A stretch of DNA of 64,000 bases from Actinoplanes regularis. GTDB taxonomy: Bacteria; Actinomycetota; Actinomycetes; Mycobacteriales; Micromonosporaceae. Location: contig NZ_FZNR01000004.1 of assembly GCF_900188005.1 (NCBI RefSeq), forward strand, positions 62,001 through 126,000. Reading direction: 5' to 3'. The translations under genes were made by a program, and so were the position numbers. Below are positions 1 through 10,106 of the stretch, in pieces; within the stretch, counting starts at the first letter, position 1, and each line of letters starts with the position of its first letter. Below the pieces are notes generated by a model, which worked only from the letters and a program-made list of their open reading frames with translations, was not told the DNA's origin and made no database searches.

Positions 1-51
1 CAGCCCAGTCTCACGGTGGAATCGGAGGGCGGCGTCCGTCCTGTGGAGTAG
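1..51 (+). CDS. 3' end of an upstream gene (partial)
   Basis: The first 16 codons are open and end in TAG at 49-51, giving a C-terminal tail rich in Glu, Gly and Val. Codon use fits a gene end, but the stretch is too short to identify. It could also be a chance open frame. Confidence 0.3.
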   Translation, partial: QPSLTVESEGGVRPVE

Positions 52-156
52 CCCGACGCTGAGATTTCGCTGGGGGAGGTCCTTAGGTGGATTCAGGGTT
101 GCCCCTGACTGCTAGCGATGGACTCGCCGCGACGGCGGAGGTTGGGGTCTTCCGTC

Positions 157-162
157 TAGGGT
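157..162 (+). promoter_or_regulatory. -10 box TAGGGT upstream of the Zn-peptidase lipoprotein
   Basis: TAGGGT matches the actinobacterial TANNNT -10 consensus and lies 29 nt before the ATG at 192, leaving room for the GGAGG ribosome site at 181-185. No convincing -35 is visible. Confidence 0.4.
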
Positions 163-191
163 GGAATTCCCGGCCGCTCAGGAGGACCGTC

Positions 192-884
192 ATGTCCGCT
201 CGACTCGCCGCTTTCCTGACGATTCTGCTGCTCGCCGGCTGCGGCACGGTCCCGCCGCCCGACGACCGTCCCGCTCCGGCCCCCGAGGTCAGCAGATCGA
301 CCACCCTCGAGGGCACCGACACCCGGGAGGAGTTCGTCGCCGACATCCAGGTCGCGCAGCAGGTCGCCGAGGCGTACTGGGGCCAGGTCTTCGACGGGCA
401 GAACCAGCGGTTCCGGGCGGTACGGGAGCTGATTCCGTACGAGCGGGAGGGCGAGGTCAGCTGTGGCCGGGACCCGCTGCCCCGCAACAACGCGGCGTAC
501 TGCTCGGCCGGGGACTTCATCGCGTACGACGTGAACTGGGCCTTCGGGATGTACCGGCAGATCGGCGACGCGTTCCTGTACTACCTGCTCGGCCATGAGT
601 ACGCGCACGGCATCCAGGCCCGGCTCGGCATCGAGAAGCAGTTCACCATCCAGCAGGAGCTGCAGGCCGACTGCATGGCCGGCGCGTTCATCGGTGACGA
701 GGTGCGCGTCGGGCGGCTCACCCTGGACCGCGGCGACACCGCCGAGCTCGCCAGCGGCTTGGAGTCGGTGGGTGACGCCCCCGGGCAGCCGTGGTTCGCC
801 GAGGGCTCACACGGCTCCCCGGAACAGCGGATCAACTCGTTCGCCGGTGGCTACCAGGACTCGCTGAAGGTGTGTGACCTCTGA
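192..884 (+). CDS. Neutral zinc metallopeptidase, lipoprotein
   Basis: A 230-residue exported protein. Residues 1-17 are a lipoprotein signal with lipobox LLAGC (Cys17 would be lipidated), followed by a Pro-rich linker. The zinc-binding HExxH motif is HEYAH at residues 135-139, and the downstream QELQADCMAGAF stretch fits the third-ligand region of the YpfJ-like neutral zinc metallopeptidase family (PF04228-like). It should act on the outer face of the membrane; the substrate is unknown. ATG at 192 is preferred over upstream in-frame starts because of a good GGAGG site and because the signal peptide then begins at residue 1. It is followed by a HAD gene on the same strand. Confidence 0.8.
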   Translation: MSARLAAFLTILLLAGCGTVPPPDDRPAPAPEVSRSTTLEGTDTREEFVADIQVAQQVAEAYWGQVFDGQNQRFRAVRELIPYEREGEVSCGRDPLPRNNAAYCSAGDFIAYDVNWAFGMYRQIGDAFLYYLLGHEYAHGIQARLGIEKQFTIQQELQADCMAGAFIGDEVRVGRLTLDRGDTAELASGLESVGDAPGQPWFAEGSHGSPEQRINSFAGGYQDSLKVCDL

Positions 885-958
885 GACATTCGTTCGGCCG
901 GGGCGGTCGCGGAGCCGAAGAATAGGCGCTCTGCTTTCGCCGACCTGGGGAGATTCCG

Positions 959-1624
959 CTGAGCTCGACACGACCCGCCGCGGTGCTCTTCGACATGGAC
1001 GGCACGCTCGTCGACAGCGAGAAGCTGTGGGGCGTCGCGCTGGAGGACCTGGCCGTGCACGCCGGTGGCCGGCTCTCCGCCGCGGCGCGACTGGCCATGG
1101 TCGGCAACAGCATGCCGGTCAGCATGGCGATCTTCCGTGAGGATCTGGGCCAGCCGGACCGGCCGTACGCCGAGGACGCCGCCTGGCTCACCGAGCGGGT
1201 CGCGGAGCTCTTCGCCGACGGGCTGGTCTGGCGGCCAGGCGCGCGGGAACTGCTGCTGGCGGTCCGGGCGGCGGGCGTGCCGACCGCGCTGGTCACCTCG
1301 ACCGGTCGGCGGCTGGCCGAGGTCGCGCTGAAGACGCTCGGCGCGGAGAACTTCGACGTGTCGGTCTGCGGCGACGAGGTGCGTGCGCCGAAGCCCGACC
1401 CGGAGCCGTACCTGACCGCGGCCAGGATGCTCGGCGTGCCGATCGCGGAGTGCGTGGCGATCGAGGACTCGCCGAGCGGGGTGGCCAGCGCGGTCGCCTC
1501 CGGGGCGGTGGTGGTCGCGGTGCCGTCCGACGTCGCGTTGCCGTCGGCCGACGGGGTTCACCTGCGCTCGTCGCTGGCCGGCGTCGACCTGGCTCACCTG
1601 GCCGGGTTGCGCCGGCCGTTCTGA
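959..1624 (+). CDS. HAD-superfamily phosphatase (beta-phosphoglucomutase-like)
   Basis: Motif I is FDMDGTLVDSE near the N-terminus, motif II lies near VTSTG, and the motif III/IV region reads KPDPEPYL followed by IEDSPSG, so all HAD catalytic motifs are present. The closest layout is the phosphoglycolate phosphatase/beta-phosphoglucomutase group; the substrate is not predictable. The first ATG or GTG in frame (GTG 983) would start right at the first beta strand and has no ribosome site. A CTG at 959, seven nt after GGGGAGA, gives a normal N-terminus (SSTRPAAVLFDMDG), so a rare CTG start is proposed. The stop TGA abuts the stop of the convergent regulator in the palindrome TGATCA. Confidence 0.75.
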   Translation: MSSTRPAAVLFDMDGTLVDSEKLWGVALEDLAVHAGGRLSAAARLAMVGNSMPVSMAIFREDLGQPDRPYAEDAAWLTERVAELFADGLVWRPGARELLLAVRAAGVPTALVTSTGRRLAEVALKTLGAENFDVSVCGDEVRAPKPDPEPYLTAARMLGVPIAECVAIEDSPSGVASAVASGAVVVAVPSDVALPSADGVHLRSSLAGVDLAHLAGLRRPF

Positions 1625-2494
1625 TCAGCCACCCGGTTTGACCAGGCCGGTCTCGTAGGCGAGGACGACCGCCTGGGTCCGGTCGCGCAGCCGCAGCTTG
1701 GCCAGCATGTGACCGACGTGGGTCTTCACCGTGGTCTCGCTGACCCGCAACACCTCGGCGATCTCCGCGTTGGTGTGACCGCGCGCCACGTGCATCAGGA
1801 CCTCCCGTTCACGTCCGGTCAGTGAGCGCAGGTCGACGACCTTCCCGGCACCGGTCGTGGACGCCGCCGCGACGAAGCGCGGCAGGGCCCGGGCCAGGAC
1901 CTGGGGCGTGATCACCGCGCCACCGGCCGCGACCGCGCGGATCGCCGTGGAGAGCTCCTCCGGGGGCGCGTCCTTGCACAGGTAGCCGGTGGCGCCGGCG
2001 CCGAGCAGCTCCATCAGCTCCTCGTCGCCGTCGTGTGCGGTGAGCGCGAGCACCGGCACCGGCAGCCGCGCCGCGACGATCGCCCGTGCCACCGCCGCAC
2101 CGTCCATCCTGGGCAGTGCCACGTCGGCGACGAGCACGTCCGGCAGCAGCCGGCGGGCCAGCTCCACGGCTTCCGCCCCGTCGGCGGCCTCGCCCGCGAC
2201 GACCAGCTCCGCCCCGCCCTCCGTGCCGGAGCCGGTGAGGACGGTCCTTAGCCCGGCCCGGTGCAGAGCCGACGAATCCGCGAGGAGCAGCCGGATCGGC
2301 CTCCTGGCGGCCCGCGGGTCACCGGCTGGGTCCGGTCTTGTCGTGGCCCGCGGGTCGCCGGTTAGGTCCGGTTTCTTCGTGGCCCGCGGGTCGCCGGGAG
2401 GGTCCGGCTTCGTCGTGGCCCGCGGGTCGCCAGGCGGGTCCGGCTTCGTCGTGGCCCGCGGGTCACCGGGCGGGACGGGCGGATGGTCAGGCAA
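1625..2494 (-). CDS. NarL/FixJ-type response regulator with repetitive N-terminal extension
   Basis: A 289-residue orphan response regulator. Residues 67-190 are a receiver domain with the acceptor Asp124 in VLVADVALPRMDG; residues about 220-285 are a LuxR-type HTH (TGREREVLMHVARGHTN, then SETTVKTHVGHML). Residues 8-66 are five copies of a 12-residue repeat (PPGDPRATTKPD type), absent from normal family members and encoded by a 36-bp tandem DNA repeat. The start is probably TTG 2494, which overlaps the end of the RecB-like gene by 8 nt, suggesting translational coupling. No ATG or GTG lies between the repeat and the receiver. No partner kinase is adjacent. DNA binding and transcription control are inferred from the family. 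Confidence 0.85.
   Translation of the reverse strand: MPDHPPVPPGDPRATTKPDPPGDPRATTKPDPPGDPRATKKPDLTGDPRATTRPDPAGDPRAARRPIRLLLADSSALHRAGLRTVLTGSGTEGGAELVVAGEAADGAEAVELARRLLPDVLVADVALPRMDGAAVARAIVAARLPVPVLALTAHDGDEELMELLGAGATGYLCKDAPPEELSTAIRAVAAGGAVITPQVLARALPRFVAAASTTGAGKVVDLRSLTGREREVLMHVARGHTNAEIAEVLRVSETTVKTHVGHMLAKLRLRDRTQAVVLAYETGLVKPGG
2309..2488. repeat. Five-unit 36-bp tandem repeat inside the regulator gene
   Basis: The motif GGCCCGCGGGTCRCCGG recurs with exact 36-bp spacing (the shared T lies at 2319, 2355, 2391, 2427 and 2463). As 36 is a multiple of 3, the array encodes five 12-residue units in the regulator's reading frame. Confidence 0.9.
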
Positions 2495-3563
2495 CGAGAT
2501 CGTCCCGGACGGCGGTGGCCAGACGGTCGGGCTCGGAGTCGGTGGGCAGGCCGTCGGCAGGGGCCGACGGGAACGGCGGCGGGGTGCCGCCGAACTCGGG
2601 GCAGAGCGCCTGGTGGTTGCACCAGCCGCAGAGACGGCTGCGCTTGGGGCGGAAGTCCTGGTCGCGCTTGGCGCGCTCGACGGCCTGGGAGAGGGCGACC
2701 AGGGTGCGCTCGAAGCGCTCCAGCTCGCCGGCGTCCGGGCTGTAGTCGAGGACCTCGGCGTCCTTGAGGTAGAGCAGGCGCAGGACGCGGGGCACGACCC
2801 CGCGGGTCCGCCACAGGACCAGGGCGTAGAACTTCAGCTGGAACAGGGCCCGGCCCTCGAAGGCCTCGCGCGGCGCGCCGCCGGTCTTGTAGTCGACCAC
2901 GCGCAGGTCACCGGCGGGGGAGACGTCGAGGCGGTCGACATAGCCGCGGATCAGCAGCTCGTCGTCGATCGTCGTGGCGATCAGCGTCTCCCGCTCGGCG
3001 GGCTCCAACCGCTGCGGGTCCTCCACCGCGAAGTAGCCGTTGAGCAGGTTGCGGGCGCCGGCAAGGAAGGCCGCCAGCCGAGCCGCCTCGGCGGCGCCGG
3101 CCGGGGCGTCGACGAGGGAGATCTGCCCGGCCGCGTCGGCCTCGGCGGCCACGGCGGCGGGATCGCGGAGCGGGTCAGTGGCGTGTCCCACACCCGGCTC
3201 CTGCGCGAAGAGCGTGGCCAGCTCCGGCTCGTGGGTGACCAGCCGCTCCCACTCCGGCGCGACCAGGGCGGCCGCGGCCTCGGGGGTGCGCCCGGCGGCG
3301 GGCAGGTCGAAGAGCCGCTCCAGCACGGCGTGCACCAGCGTGCCCCGCACCTGGTCGGCGGAGGGACGCTCGGGCAGCTTGTCGATGGTGCGGAAGCGGA
3401 ACAGCAGCGGGCAGGTCTTGAAGTCGGCCGCGCGCGACGGTGACAGCGACGGCCCGGCGGGCCGGTCACCCAGGCCCGGTCGCCCGGCCGACGTGGCGGG
3501 GGAAGCGGCGGCTGGACCGCCGGGCCGAGGCTGCGGGGGAGGAAACACCGTCTGTGCCGTCAT
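2487..3563 (-). CDS. RecB-family PD-(D/E)XK exonuclease with C-terminal Fe-S cysteines
   Basis: A 358-residue nuclease of the RecB/Cas4-like group. After a Pro-rich N-terminus come the motif SRAADFKTCPLLFRFR, GTLVHAVLERLF (His of the nuclease core), IRGYVDRLDV and LRVVDYKTG (the D...DYK catalytic core), and a C-terminal cysteine cluster (CGWCNHQALC), which together with the early Cys fits a 4Fe-4S AddB/Cas4-type site. It probably trims DNA ends in repair. ATG 3563 sits 7 nt after a TAGCCT box, so the transcript is likely leaderless. The gene is divergent from the M50 protease and overlaps the response regulator by 8 nt. The same neighbourhood (RecB-like next to trmI) occurs in mycobacteria. 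Confidence 0.85.
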   Translation of the reverse strand: MTAQTVFPPPQPRPGGPAAASPATSAGRPGLGDRPAGPSLSPSRAADFKTCPLLFRFRTIDKLPERPSADQVRGTLVHAVLERLFDLPAAGRTPEAAAALVAPEWERLVTHEPELATLFAQEPGVGHATDPLRDPAAVAAEADAAGQISLVDAPAGAAEAARLAAFLAGARNLLNGYFAVEDPQRLEPAERETLIATTIDDELLIRGYVDRLDVSPAGDLRVVDYKTGGAPREAFEGRALFQLKFYALVLWRTRGVVPRVLRLLYLKDAEVLDYSPDAGELERFERTLVALSQAVERAKRDQDFRPKRSRLCGWCNHQALCPEFGGTPPPFPSAPADGLPTDSEPDRLATAVRDDLVA

Positions 3564-3570
3564 GCCAGCC

Positions 3571-3576
3571 AGGCTA
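3571..3576 (-). promoter_or_regulatory. -10 box TAGCCT, leaderless promoter of the RecB-like gene
   Basis: TAGCCT on the minus strand ends 7 nt before ATG 3563, so transcription would begin at or next to the start codon. No ribosome site is present. Confidence 0.5.
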
Positions 3577-3649
3577 GGGCAGGGGTACGACGATAACGGT
3601 GGACACCCGCCAGGCAAATGCAAGATCCACGCGAGACGCGGCGGGTCCG

Positions 3650-3655
3650 TAGCAT
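3650..3655 (+). promoter_or_regulatory. -10 box TAGCAT, leaderless promoter of the M50 protease gene
   Basis: TAGCAT ends 7 nt before ATG 3663. It is divergent from the equivalent box for the RecB-like gene, about 75 bp away. Confidence 0.5.
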
Positions 3656-3662
3656 CAATCGG

Positions 3663-5817
<2,155 letters not shown>

Positions 5818-5881
5818 CCGGATCCGCCGAGTCCGGTAGTTTTTCGCCAGGGCATCGATGGGGGGACAGGGAGTGGGCGCG

Positions 5882-6472
5882 ATGAGTTCTCCACCGTTCG
5901 GCGGCAACAACGAGATGCCGGCGGTGTTTCCGGACTGGTCGCCCTATCCGGACCTGGACTCGGCGGCCCGCGCCTACCTGCGTGATCCCGAGGTCGCCCT
6001 GGAGGCGCTCTTCGGGGTGCTCCGCGGCGCCTCGGTGCTCTGCTTCACGCTGGAGCGCTTCGTCAACGAGGTGAACGGGGTCTGGCAGGAGGTCGTCGTC
6101 TGTGACGGCAGCCGGCTGGTGCTCTGGCACGGTGAGGACGTGGCGCCCGGCGACGGGCCGGCCGGCTCGATGACCTCGTCGCTGCGGGTGGTGCCGCTCT
6201 CCACGATCACCGAGGTGGGCTGCCGGCGGCGGCTCACCCGCACCTCCGGTGGGCAGGCCCGGGTCGACAGCATCGACGTCTACCTGCTGCTCAGCTCGGT
6301 GGACGACGCGGTGCCGCCGCCCGGCCTGGTCGAGGAGGAGGGCCGGGCGCCGCTGCGCCACGACGCGCTGCGCTTCGGCAAGACCCTGGACGACGGCGGC
6401 CCGGGGCAGATCGCCCGGCTGGAGGAGTTCTCCCGGGTGGTGGCGTCCCTGGTGGGACGCCCCACGCTCTGA
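5882..6472 (+). CDS. Conserved actinobacterial protein of unknown function
   Basis: About 196 residues with no recognised motif. It is soluble, without signal or membrane segments, and has a mixed alpha/beta pattern. There are several candidate starts in frame: ATG 5858, GTG 5873 and ATG 5882. The last follows an AGGGAG site at good spacing, so it is used. The gene lies between trmI and a convergent ferredoxin gene, whose stop codon is 5 nt away. Position next to trmI and arc suggests a conserved actinobacterial family, but no function can be claimed. Confidence 0.75.
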   Translation: MSSPPFGGNNEMPAVFPDWSPYPDLDSAARAYLRDPEVALEALFGVLRGASVLCFTLERFVNEVNGVWQEVVVCDGSRLVLWHGEDVAPGDGPAGSMTSSLRVVPLSTITEVGCRRRLTRTSGGQARVDSIDVYLLLSSVDDAVPPPGLVEEEGRAPLRHDALRFGKTLDDGGPGQIARLEEFSRVVASLVGRPTL

Positions 6473-6477
6473 GCCCC

Positions 6478-6765
6478 CTATTCGGCCCCGGGACCGGCCA
6501 CCGCTACGCCGTCCGCCGCGCGGACCACGTGGATGCAGTCGCCCGGGCACTCCTTCGCGGAGTCGATGACCTCGAGGAGCAGGTGCCGGGGCACGCCGGT
6601 GCGGACCCCCGGGTTTTGTAGCAACTCGCCGGCGTCGTCCTTGACGTAGGCCAGGCCGTCGATGTCGAACTCGAAGACTTCTGGCGCGTACTGGACGCAG
6701 AGTCCGTCACCGGTGCACAGGTCCTGATCGATCCAGACCTGCAGCTCATCAGTGTCTGACGACAC
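6478..6765 (-). CDS. Ferredoxin, 3Fe-4S/4Fe-4S single-cluster type
   Basis: A small acidic ferredoxin of 95 residues. The cluster ligands are in [17 protein letters not shown] and, near the C-terminus, CPGDCIHV. This is Cys-x5-Cys plus Cys-x3-Cys, the pattern of actinobacterial P450-type ferredoxins carrying one cluster. GTG 6765 is preferred to TTG 6780 because GGGAGGTAGG lies just before it. It donates electrons to an unknown partner; no P450 gene is in the window. It is divergent from arc, with 174 bp between the starts. Confidence 0.85.
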   Translation of the reverse strand: MSSDTDELQVWIDQDLCTGDGLCVQYAPEVFEFDIDGLAYVKDDAGELLQNPGVRTGVPRHLLLEVIDSAKECPGDCIHVVRAADGVAVAGPGAE

Positions 6766-6896
6766 CCCTACCTCCCGCAACTGTTTGCGGCCGACGGTAC
6801 CGGAACCCGATCCGAGCGGCTCATGGGCGGTCGCACCAATCGATCAAGAGTCGGTGACGAGGGTGTTGCATGGGGCGAAATCCGCGTCACAACAGC

Positions 6897-6902
6897 TAAT
6901 GT
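6897..6902 (+). promoter_or_regulatory. -10 box TAATGT upstream of arc
   Basis: TAATGT lies 37 nt before the arc start, leaving a 5' leader that contains the strong GGGGAGGTGGG ribosome site at 6927-6937. No clear -35 element was found at the normal distance. Confidence 0.4.
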
Positions 6903-6939
6903 TGACCCAAGACGTTCGAGCCCCCCGGGGAGGTGGGAC

Positions 6940-8721
6940 GTGGCACGTAGCGACGAAGCGGACTCCCGCGCCGCACGATGGGAGAAAGAGGCCAACGATC
7001 TCTCCAGTCAGGTCGCGTTCCTGCAGGAGGAACTCGCTCTGGTTCGGCGAAAGTTGACCGAGAGCCCCCGACACGTCCGGCAGCTCGAGGAACGGCTCGC
7101 GGCAACGCAGGCGCAGCTCTCCCGAGTGACAGAGAACAATGAGCGGCTCGTGGCGACCCTCAAGGAAGCCCGGACCCAGATCGTCACTCTCAAGGAAGAG
7201 ATTGACCGACTCGCCCAGCCGCCCAGCGGCTACGGTGTTTTCCTTTCGGCACACGACGACGGCACGGTGGATGTCTTCACCGGCGGCCGCAAGCTGCGCG
7301 TGGCGGTCTCGCCGTCGCTCGCGGCCGACGAGCTCAATCGGGGCCAGGAGGTCCTGCTCAACGACGCGCTCAACGTGGTCGACGCGTTCGGCTACGAGCG
7401 TACGGGTGAGGTCGTCCTGCTCAAAGAGGTCCTGGACAACCCGTCCGGTGGCCCCGCCGACCGGGCGCTGGTGGTCTCCCACGCCGACGAGGAGCGCATC
7501 GTCTTCCTCGCCGACTCGCTGGAGATCACGAAGCTCCGTGCCGGTGACTCGCTGATGATCGAGCCCCGCTCGGCGTATGCCTACGAGCGGATCCCGAAGA
7601 GCGAGGTCGAGGAGCTCGTCCTGGAGGAGGTTCCCGACGTCGACTACACCGACATCGGTGGCCTGCACTCGCAGATCGAGCAGATCCGCGACGCGGTGGA
7701 GTTGCCCTTCCTGCACGCCGACCTGTTCCGGGAGCACCAGCTGCGCCCGCCGAAGGGCATCCTGCTCTACGGCCCGCCCGGCTGTGGCAAGACCCTGATC
7801 GCGAAGGCGGTGGCCAACTCGCTGGCCAAGAAGATCGCCGAGCGTCGTGGCGAGGAGAAGCACACCAGCTACTTCCTCAACATCAAGGGCCCGGAGCTGC
7901 TGAACAAGTACGTGGGTGAGACCGAGCGGCACATCCGCCTGGTCTTCCAGCGGGCCCGGGAGAAGGCCGGCGAGGGCACCCCGGTGATCGTCTTCTTCGA
8001 CGAGATGGACTCGATCTTCCGGACCCGTGGCTCCGGCGTCTCCAGCGACGTGGAGAACACCATCGTTCCCCAGTTGCTCAGCGAGATCGACGGTGTCGAG
8101 GGCCTGGAGAACGTGATCGTCATCGGCGCGTCGAACCGGGAAGACATGATCGACCCGGCGATCCTGCGCCCCGGCCGTCTCGACGTGAAGATCAAGATCG
8201 AGCGGCCGGACGCCGAGGCGGCGAAGGACATCTTCGCCAAGTACATCCTGGCCGATCTGCCGCTCAGCGACGACGACCTCACCGAGCACGACGGTAACCG
8301 GGACGCCACGGTCGCCGCGATGATCGAGGCGGTCGTGCTGCGGATGTACACGGAGTCCGAGGAGAACCGCTTCCTGGAGGTCACCTACGCCAACGGTGAC
8401 AAGGAAGTCCTGTACTTCAAGGACTTCAACTCCGGCGCGATGATCCAGAACATCGTCGATCGCGGCAAGAAGATGGCGATCAAGGAGTTCCTCACCTCCG
8501 GGACCAAGGGCCTGCGTCTCCAGCACCTGCTGGACAGCTGCGTCGACGAGTTCCGGGAGAACGAGGACCTGCCGAACACCACCAACCCGGACGACTGGGC
8601 CCGGATCTCCGGCAAGAAGGGTGAGCGGATCGTCTACATCCGTACGCTCGTCTCCGGCGGCAAGGGCGCGGAGGCCGGCCGGTCCATCGAGACCGCGAGC
8701 AATACCGGTCAGTACCTGTAA
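6940..8721 (+). CDS. arc: Proteasome-associated AAA ATPase Arc/Mpa
   Basis: A 593-residue hexameric unfoldase that recognises pupylated proteins and feeds them to the 20S core. Residues 5-95 form a long coiled coil (the Pup-binding region), followed by two OB folds, then the AAA domain: Walker A GPPGCGKT at residues 278-285, Walker [11 protein letters not shown] near residue 350, and the sensor/second region of homology ASNRED...RPGRLDV. The protein ends in GQYL, the C-terminal motif that docks into the proteasome alpha ring. GTG 6940 follows a strong ribosome site, and earlier in-frame codons have none. A 14-bp hairpin follows the stop. The family is known to be the partner of PrcA/PrcB found downstream. 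Confidence 0.97.
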   Translation: MARSDEADSRAARWEKEANDLSSQVAFLQEELALVRRKLTESPRHVRQLEERLAATQAQLSRVTENNERLVATLKEARTQIVTLKEEIDRLAQPPSGYGVFLSAHDDGTVDVFTGGRKLRVAVSPSLAADELNRGQEVLLNDALNVVDAFGYERTGEVVLLKEVLDNPSGGPADRALVVSHADEERIVFLADSLEITKLRAGDSLMIEPRSAYAYERIPKSEVEELVLEEVPDVDYTDIGGLHSQIEQIRDAVELPFLHADLFREHQLRPPKGILLYGPPGCGKTLIAKAVANSLAKKIAERRGEEKHTSYFLNIKGPELLNKYVGETERHIRLVFQRAREKAGEGTPVIVFFDEMDSIFRTRGSGVSSDVENTIVPQLLSEIDGVEGLENVIVIGASNREDMIDPAILRPGRLDVKIKIERPDAEAAKDIFAKYILADLPLSDDDLTEHDGNRDATVAAMIEAVVLRMYTESEENRFLEVTYANGDKEVLYFKDFNSGAMIQNIVDRGKKMAIKEFLTSGTKGLRLQHLLDSCVDEFRENEDLPNTTNPDDWARISGKKGERIVYIRTLVSGGKGAEAGRSIETASNTGQYL

Positions 8722-8735
8722 CCGGACCTAAAGGC

Positions 8736-8768
8736 TGAAGGGTGGCGGGCGATACCCGCCACCCTTCA
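8736..8768 (+). terminator. Hairpin downstream of arc
   Basis: A perfect 14-bp stem (TGAAGGGTGGCGGG) with a 5-nt loop begins 15 nt after the arc stop. No T tract follows, which is common for actinobacterial terminators. It separates arc from the acyltransferase gene. Confidence 0.6.
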
Positions 8769-8771
8769 AGC

Positions 8772-8777
8772 TATTCT
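8772..8777 (+). promoter_or_regulatory. -10 box TATTCT, leaderless promoter of the acyltransferase gene
   Basis: TATTCT ends 7 nt before GTG 8785 and follows directly on the arc hairpin, so the acyltransferase appears to have its own leaderless promoter. Confidence 0.5.
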
Positions 8778-8784
8778 GCCCCGC

Positions 8785-10059
8785 GTGATCCGATCCCGCC
8801 TGACCTGGCTTGACGCGCTTCGTGGGTACGCCGCCGTGGTCGTCGCCCTCTTCCATCTCAGCCCGACCGTTATCGGTCGTGAGCGGCACCTGGCGATGCA
8901 CGAGCACTTCGATTTCGGCCGCTACGGCGTTCTGCTCTTCTTCGTGGTCAGCGGCTACGTCATCCCGATGTCGCTGGAACGGCACGGTTCCTTGCGCCGT
9001 TTCTGGGTCGGCCGGCTCTTCCGGATCTACCCCGCCTACCTGCTCGCGGGCGGGGTCAGTCTGATCCTCGTGTTCGCCGGCTGGCAGCGGCTGGAGCCGA
9101 CGTTCTACAAGGACACCGTCGCCACGGTCCTGGGGCACGTCACCATGCTTTCGGATCTACTCGGCATGCGCACCTTGACCCGTCCGATGTGGACACTCTC
9201 CTATGAGATGATTTTCTACCTGATCGTGGCCGGACTGTTCGTGTGGCGACGGCACCGGGACAGCGCGTGGTGGGCCGCGGGTCTGGCGCTGATCGTCCTG
9301 GTCGCCGGTCGGGCGCTGCCGCCCGGGCTGTTCGCGGGCACCTTCGACGGGCGCCGGATCACCGGCGCGGTACTGGTCGTGCTGGTGCTGGGCTGCGTAG
9401 CCGCGTACCTCAGCGGCCGCCGCGGCCCCGCCCTGGTGGCCGGTGTCGTCGGTCTCGGCATGGTTCTGCTGCCGCTGCTGAACGGTCAGCCCACCTGGTA
9501 CGCCACCCCCAAGTCGTCCAGCAACGCCACCCTGATGCTGGCGGTGATGTTCTGCGGCACCGTCATCTACCGCGCGCAGCACGGGCAGCTCGACCGGCGA
9601 GTGGCCGCGGCTGTGCTCACCCTGGTCACGGTCGTTCAGGGAATCAACCAGTGGCTGCTGGACGGGACTCAGCTGCTGCGCAACTGTCTGGTCGCCGGGG
9701 CGGTCGCCGGCAGCTTCGCGATCGCCTTCCTGCTGCGGAACCGGGCCTTCCCGGCCTTCCTGTCCTGGCTCGGCCTGGTCAGCTTCTCCGTCTACCTCTT
9801 GCACATGCCGGTGCTCGCCGTGGCGCAGCATTTCCTGCGGGACCACCCGTTCCAGCTCTTCGCCGCCTTCGTGGTCGGCACCCTGGTGGTCTCCTGGGCG
9901 GCCTATCACCTCGTCGAACGTCCCGGTCAGGAGCTGGGCCGGCGGGTCGAGAGCTACCTGGAGGGCCGGTTCGGCCCGGCCACACGGGTGTCCATCGCCA
10001 ACACGGAAGGTGGCACGCCGAGCACGGGCAGCTTCGGCTTGCAACGTGAGAGCGTCTAG
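8785..10059 (+). CDS. Acyltransferase 3 family membrane protein
   Basis: A 424-residue integral membrane O-acyltransferase (OafA-like). It opens with [20 protein letters not shown], the classic catalytic-His and Arg region of the family, then about ten hydrophobic helices (including [13 protein letters not shown] and [14 protein letters not shown]), and a hydrophilic tail of about 40 residues. It would transfer acetyl or other acyl groups to a cell-surface glycan, lipid or natural product. It is not part of the pupylation pathway; its place between arc and dop is unusual. Start GTG 8785 has no ribosome site and a -10 box just upstream. Confidence 0.85.
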   Translation: MIRSRLTWLDALRGYAAVVVALFHLSPTVIGRERHLAMHEHFDFGRYGVLLFFVVSGYVIPMSLERHGSLRRFWVGRLFRIYPAYLLAGGVSLILVFAGWQRLEPTFYKDTVATVLGHVTMLSDLLGMRTLTRPMWTLSYEMIFYLIVAGLFVWRRHRDSAWWAAGLALIVLVAGRALPPGLFAGTFDGRRITGAVLVVLVLGCVAAYLSGRRGPALVAGVVGLGMVLLPLLNGQPTWYATPKSSSNATLMLAVMFCGTVIYRAQHGQLDRRVAAAVLTLVTVVQGINQWLLDGTQLLRNCLVAGAVAGSFAIAFLLRNRAFPAFLSWLGLVSFSVYLLHMPVLAVAQHFLRDHPFQLFAAFVVGTLVVSWAAYHLVERPGQELGRRVESYLEGRFGPATRVSIANTEGGTPSTGSFGLQRESV

Positions 10060-10062
10060 GCT
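10057..10062 (+). promoter_or_regulatory. -10 box TAGGCT upstream of dop
   Basis: TAGGCT includes the TAG stop codon of the acyltransferase gene and lies 44 nt before the dop ATG, so dop may have its own promoter with a short leader. Confidence 0.35.
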
Positions 10063-10106
10063 CGATGCATGAGCAGGCTTGGCTTCGTGGCGGACAGGGT
10101 GGTCGC

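Noticed and set aside
6844..8526. A 560-codon minus-strand frame opposite arc
   Set aside because: It is low-complexity and mirrors the GC3 bias of arc; no motif or ribosome site.
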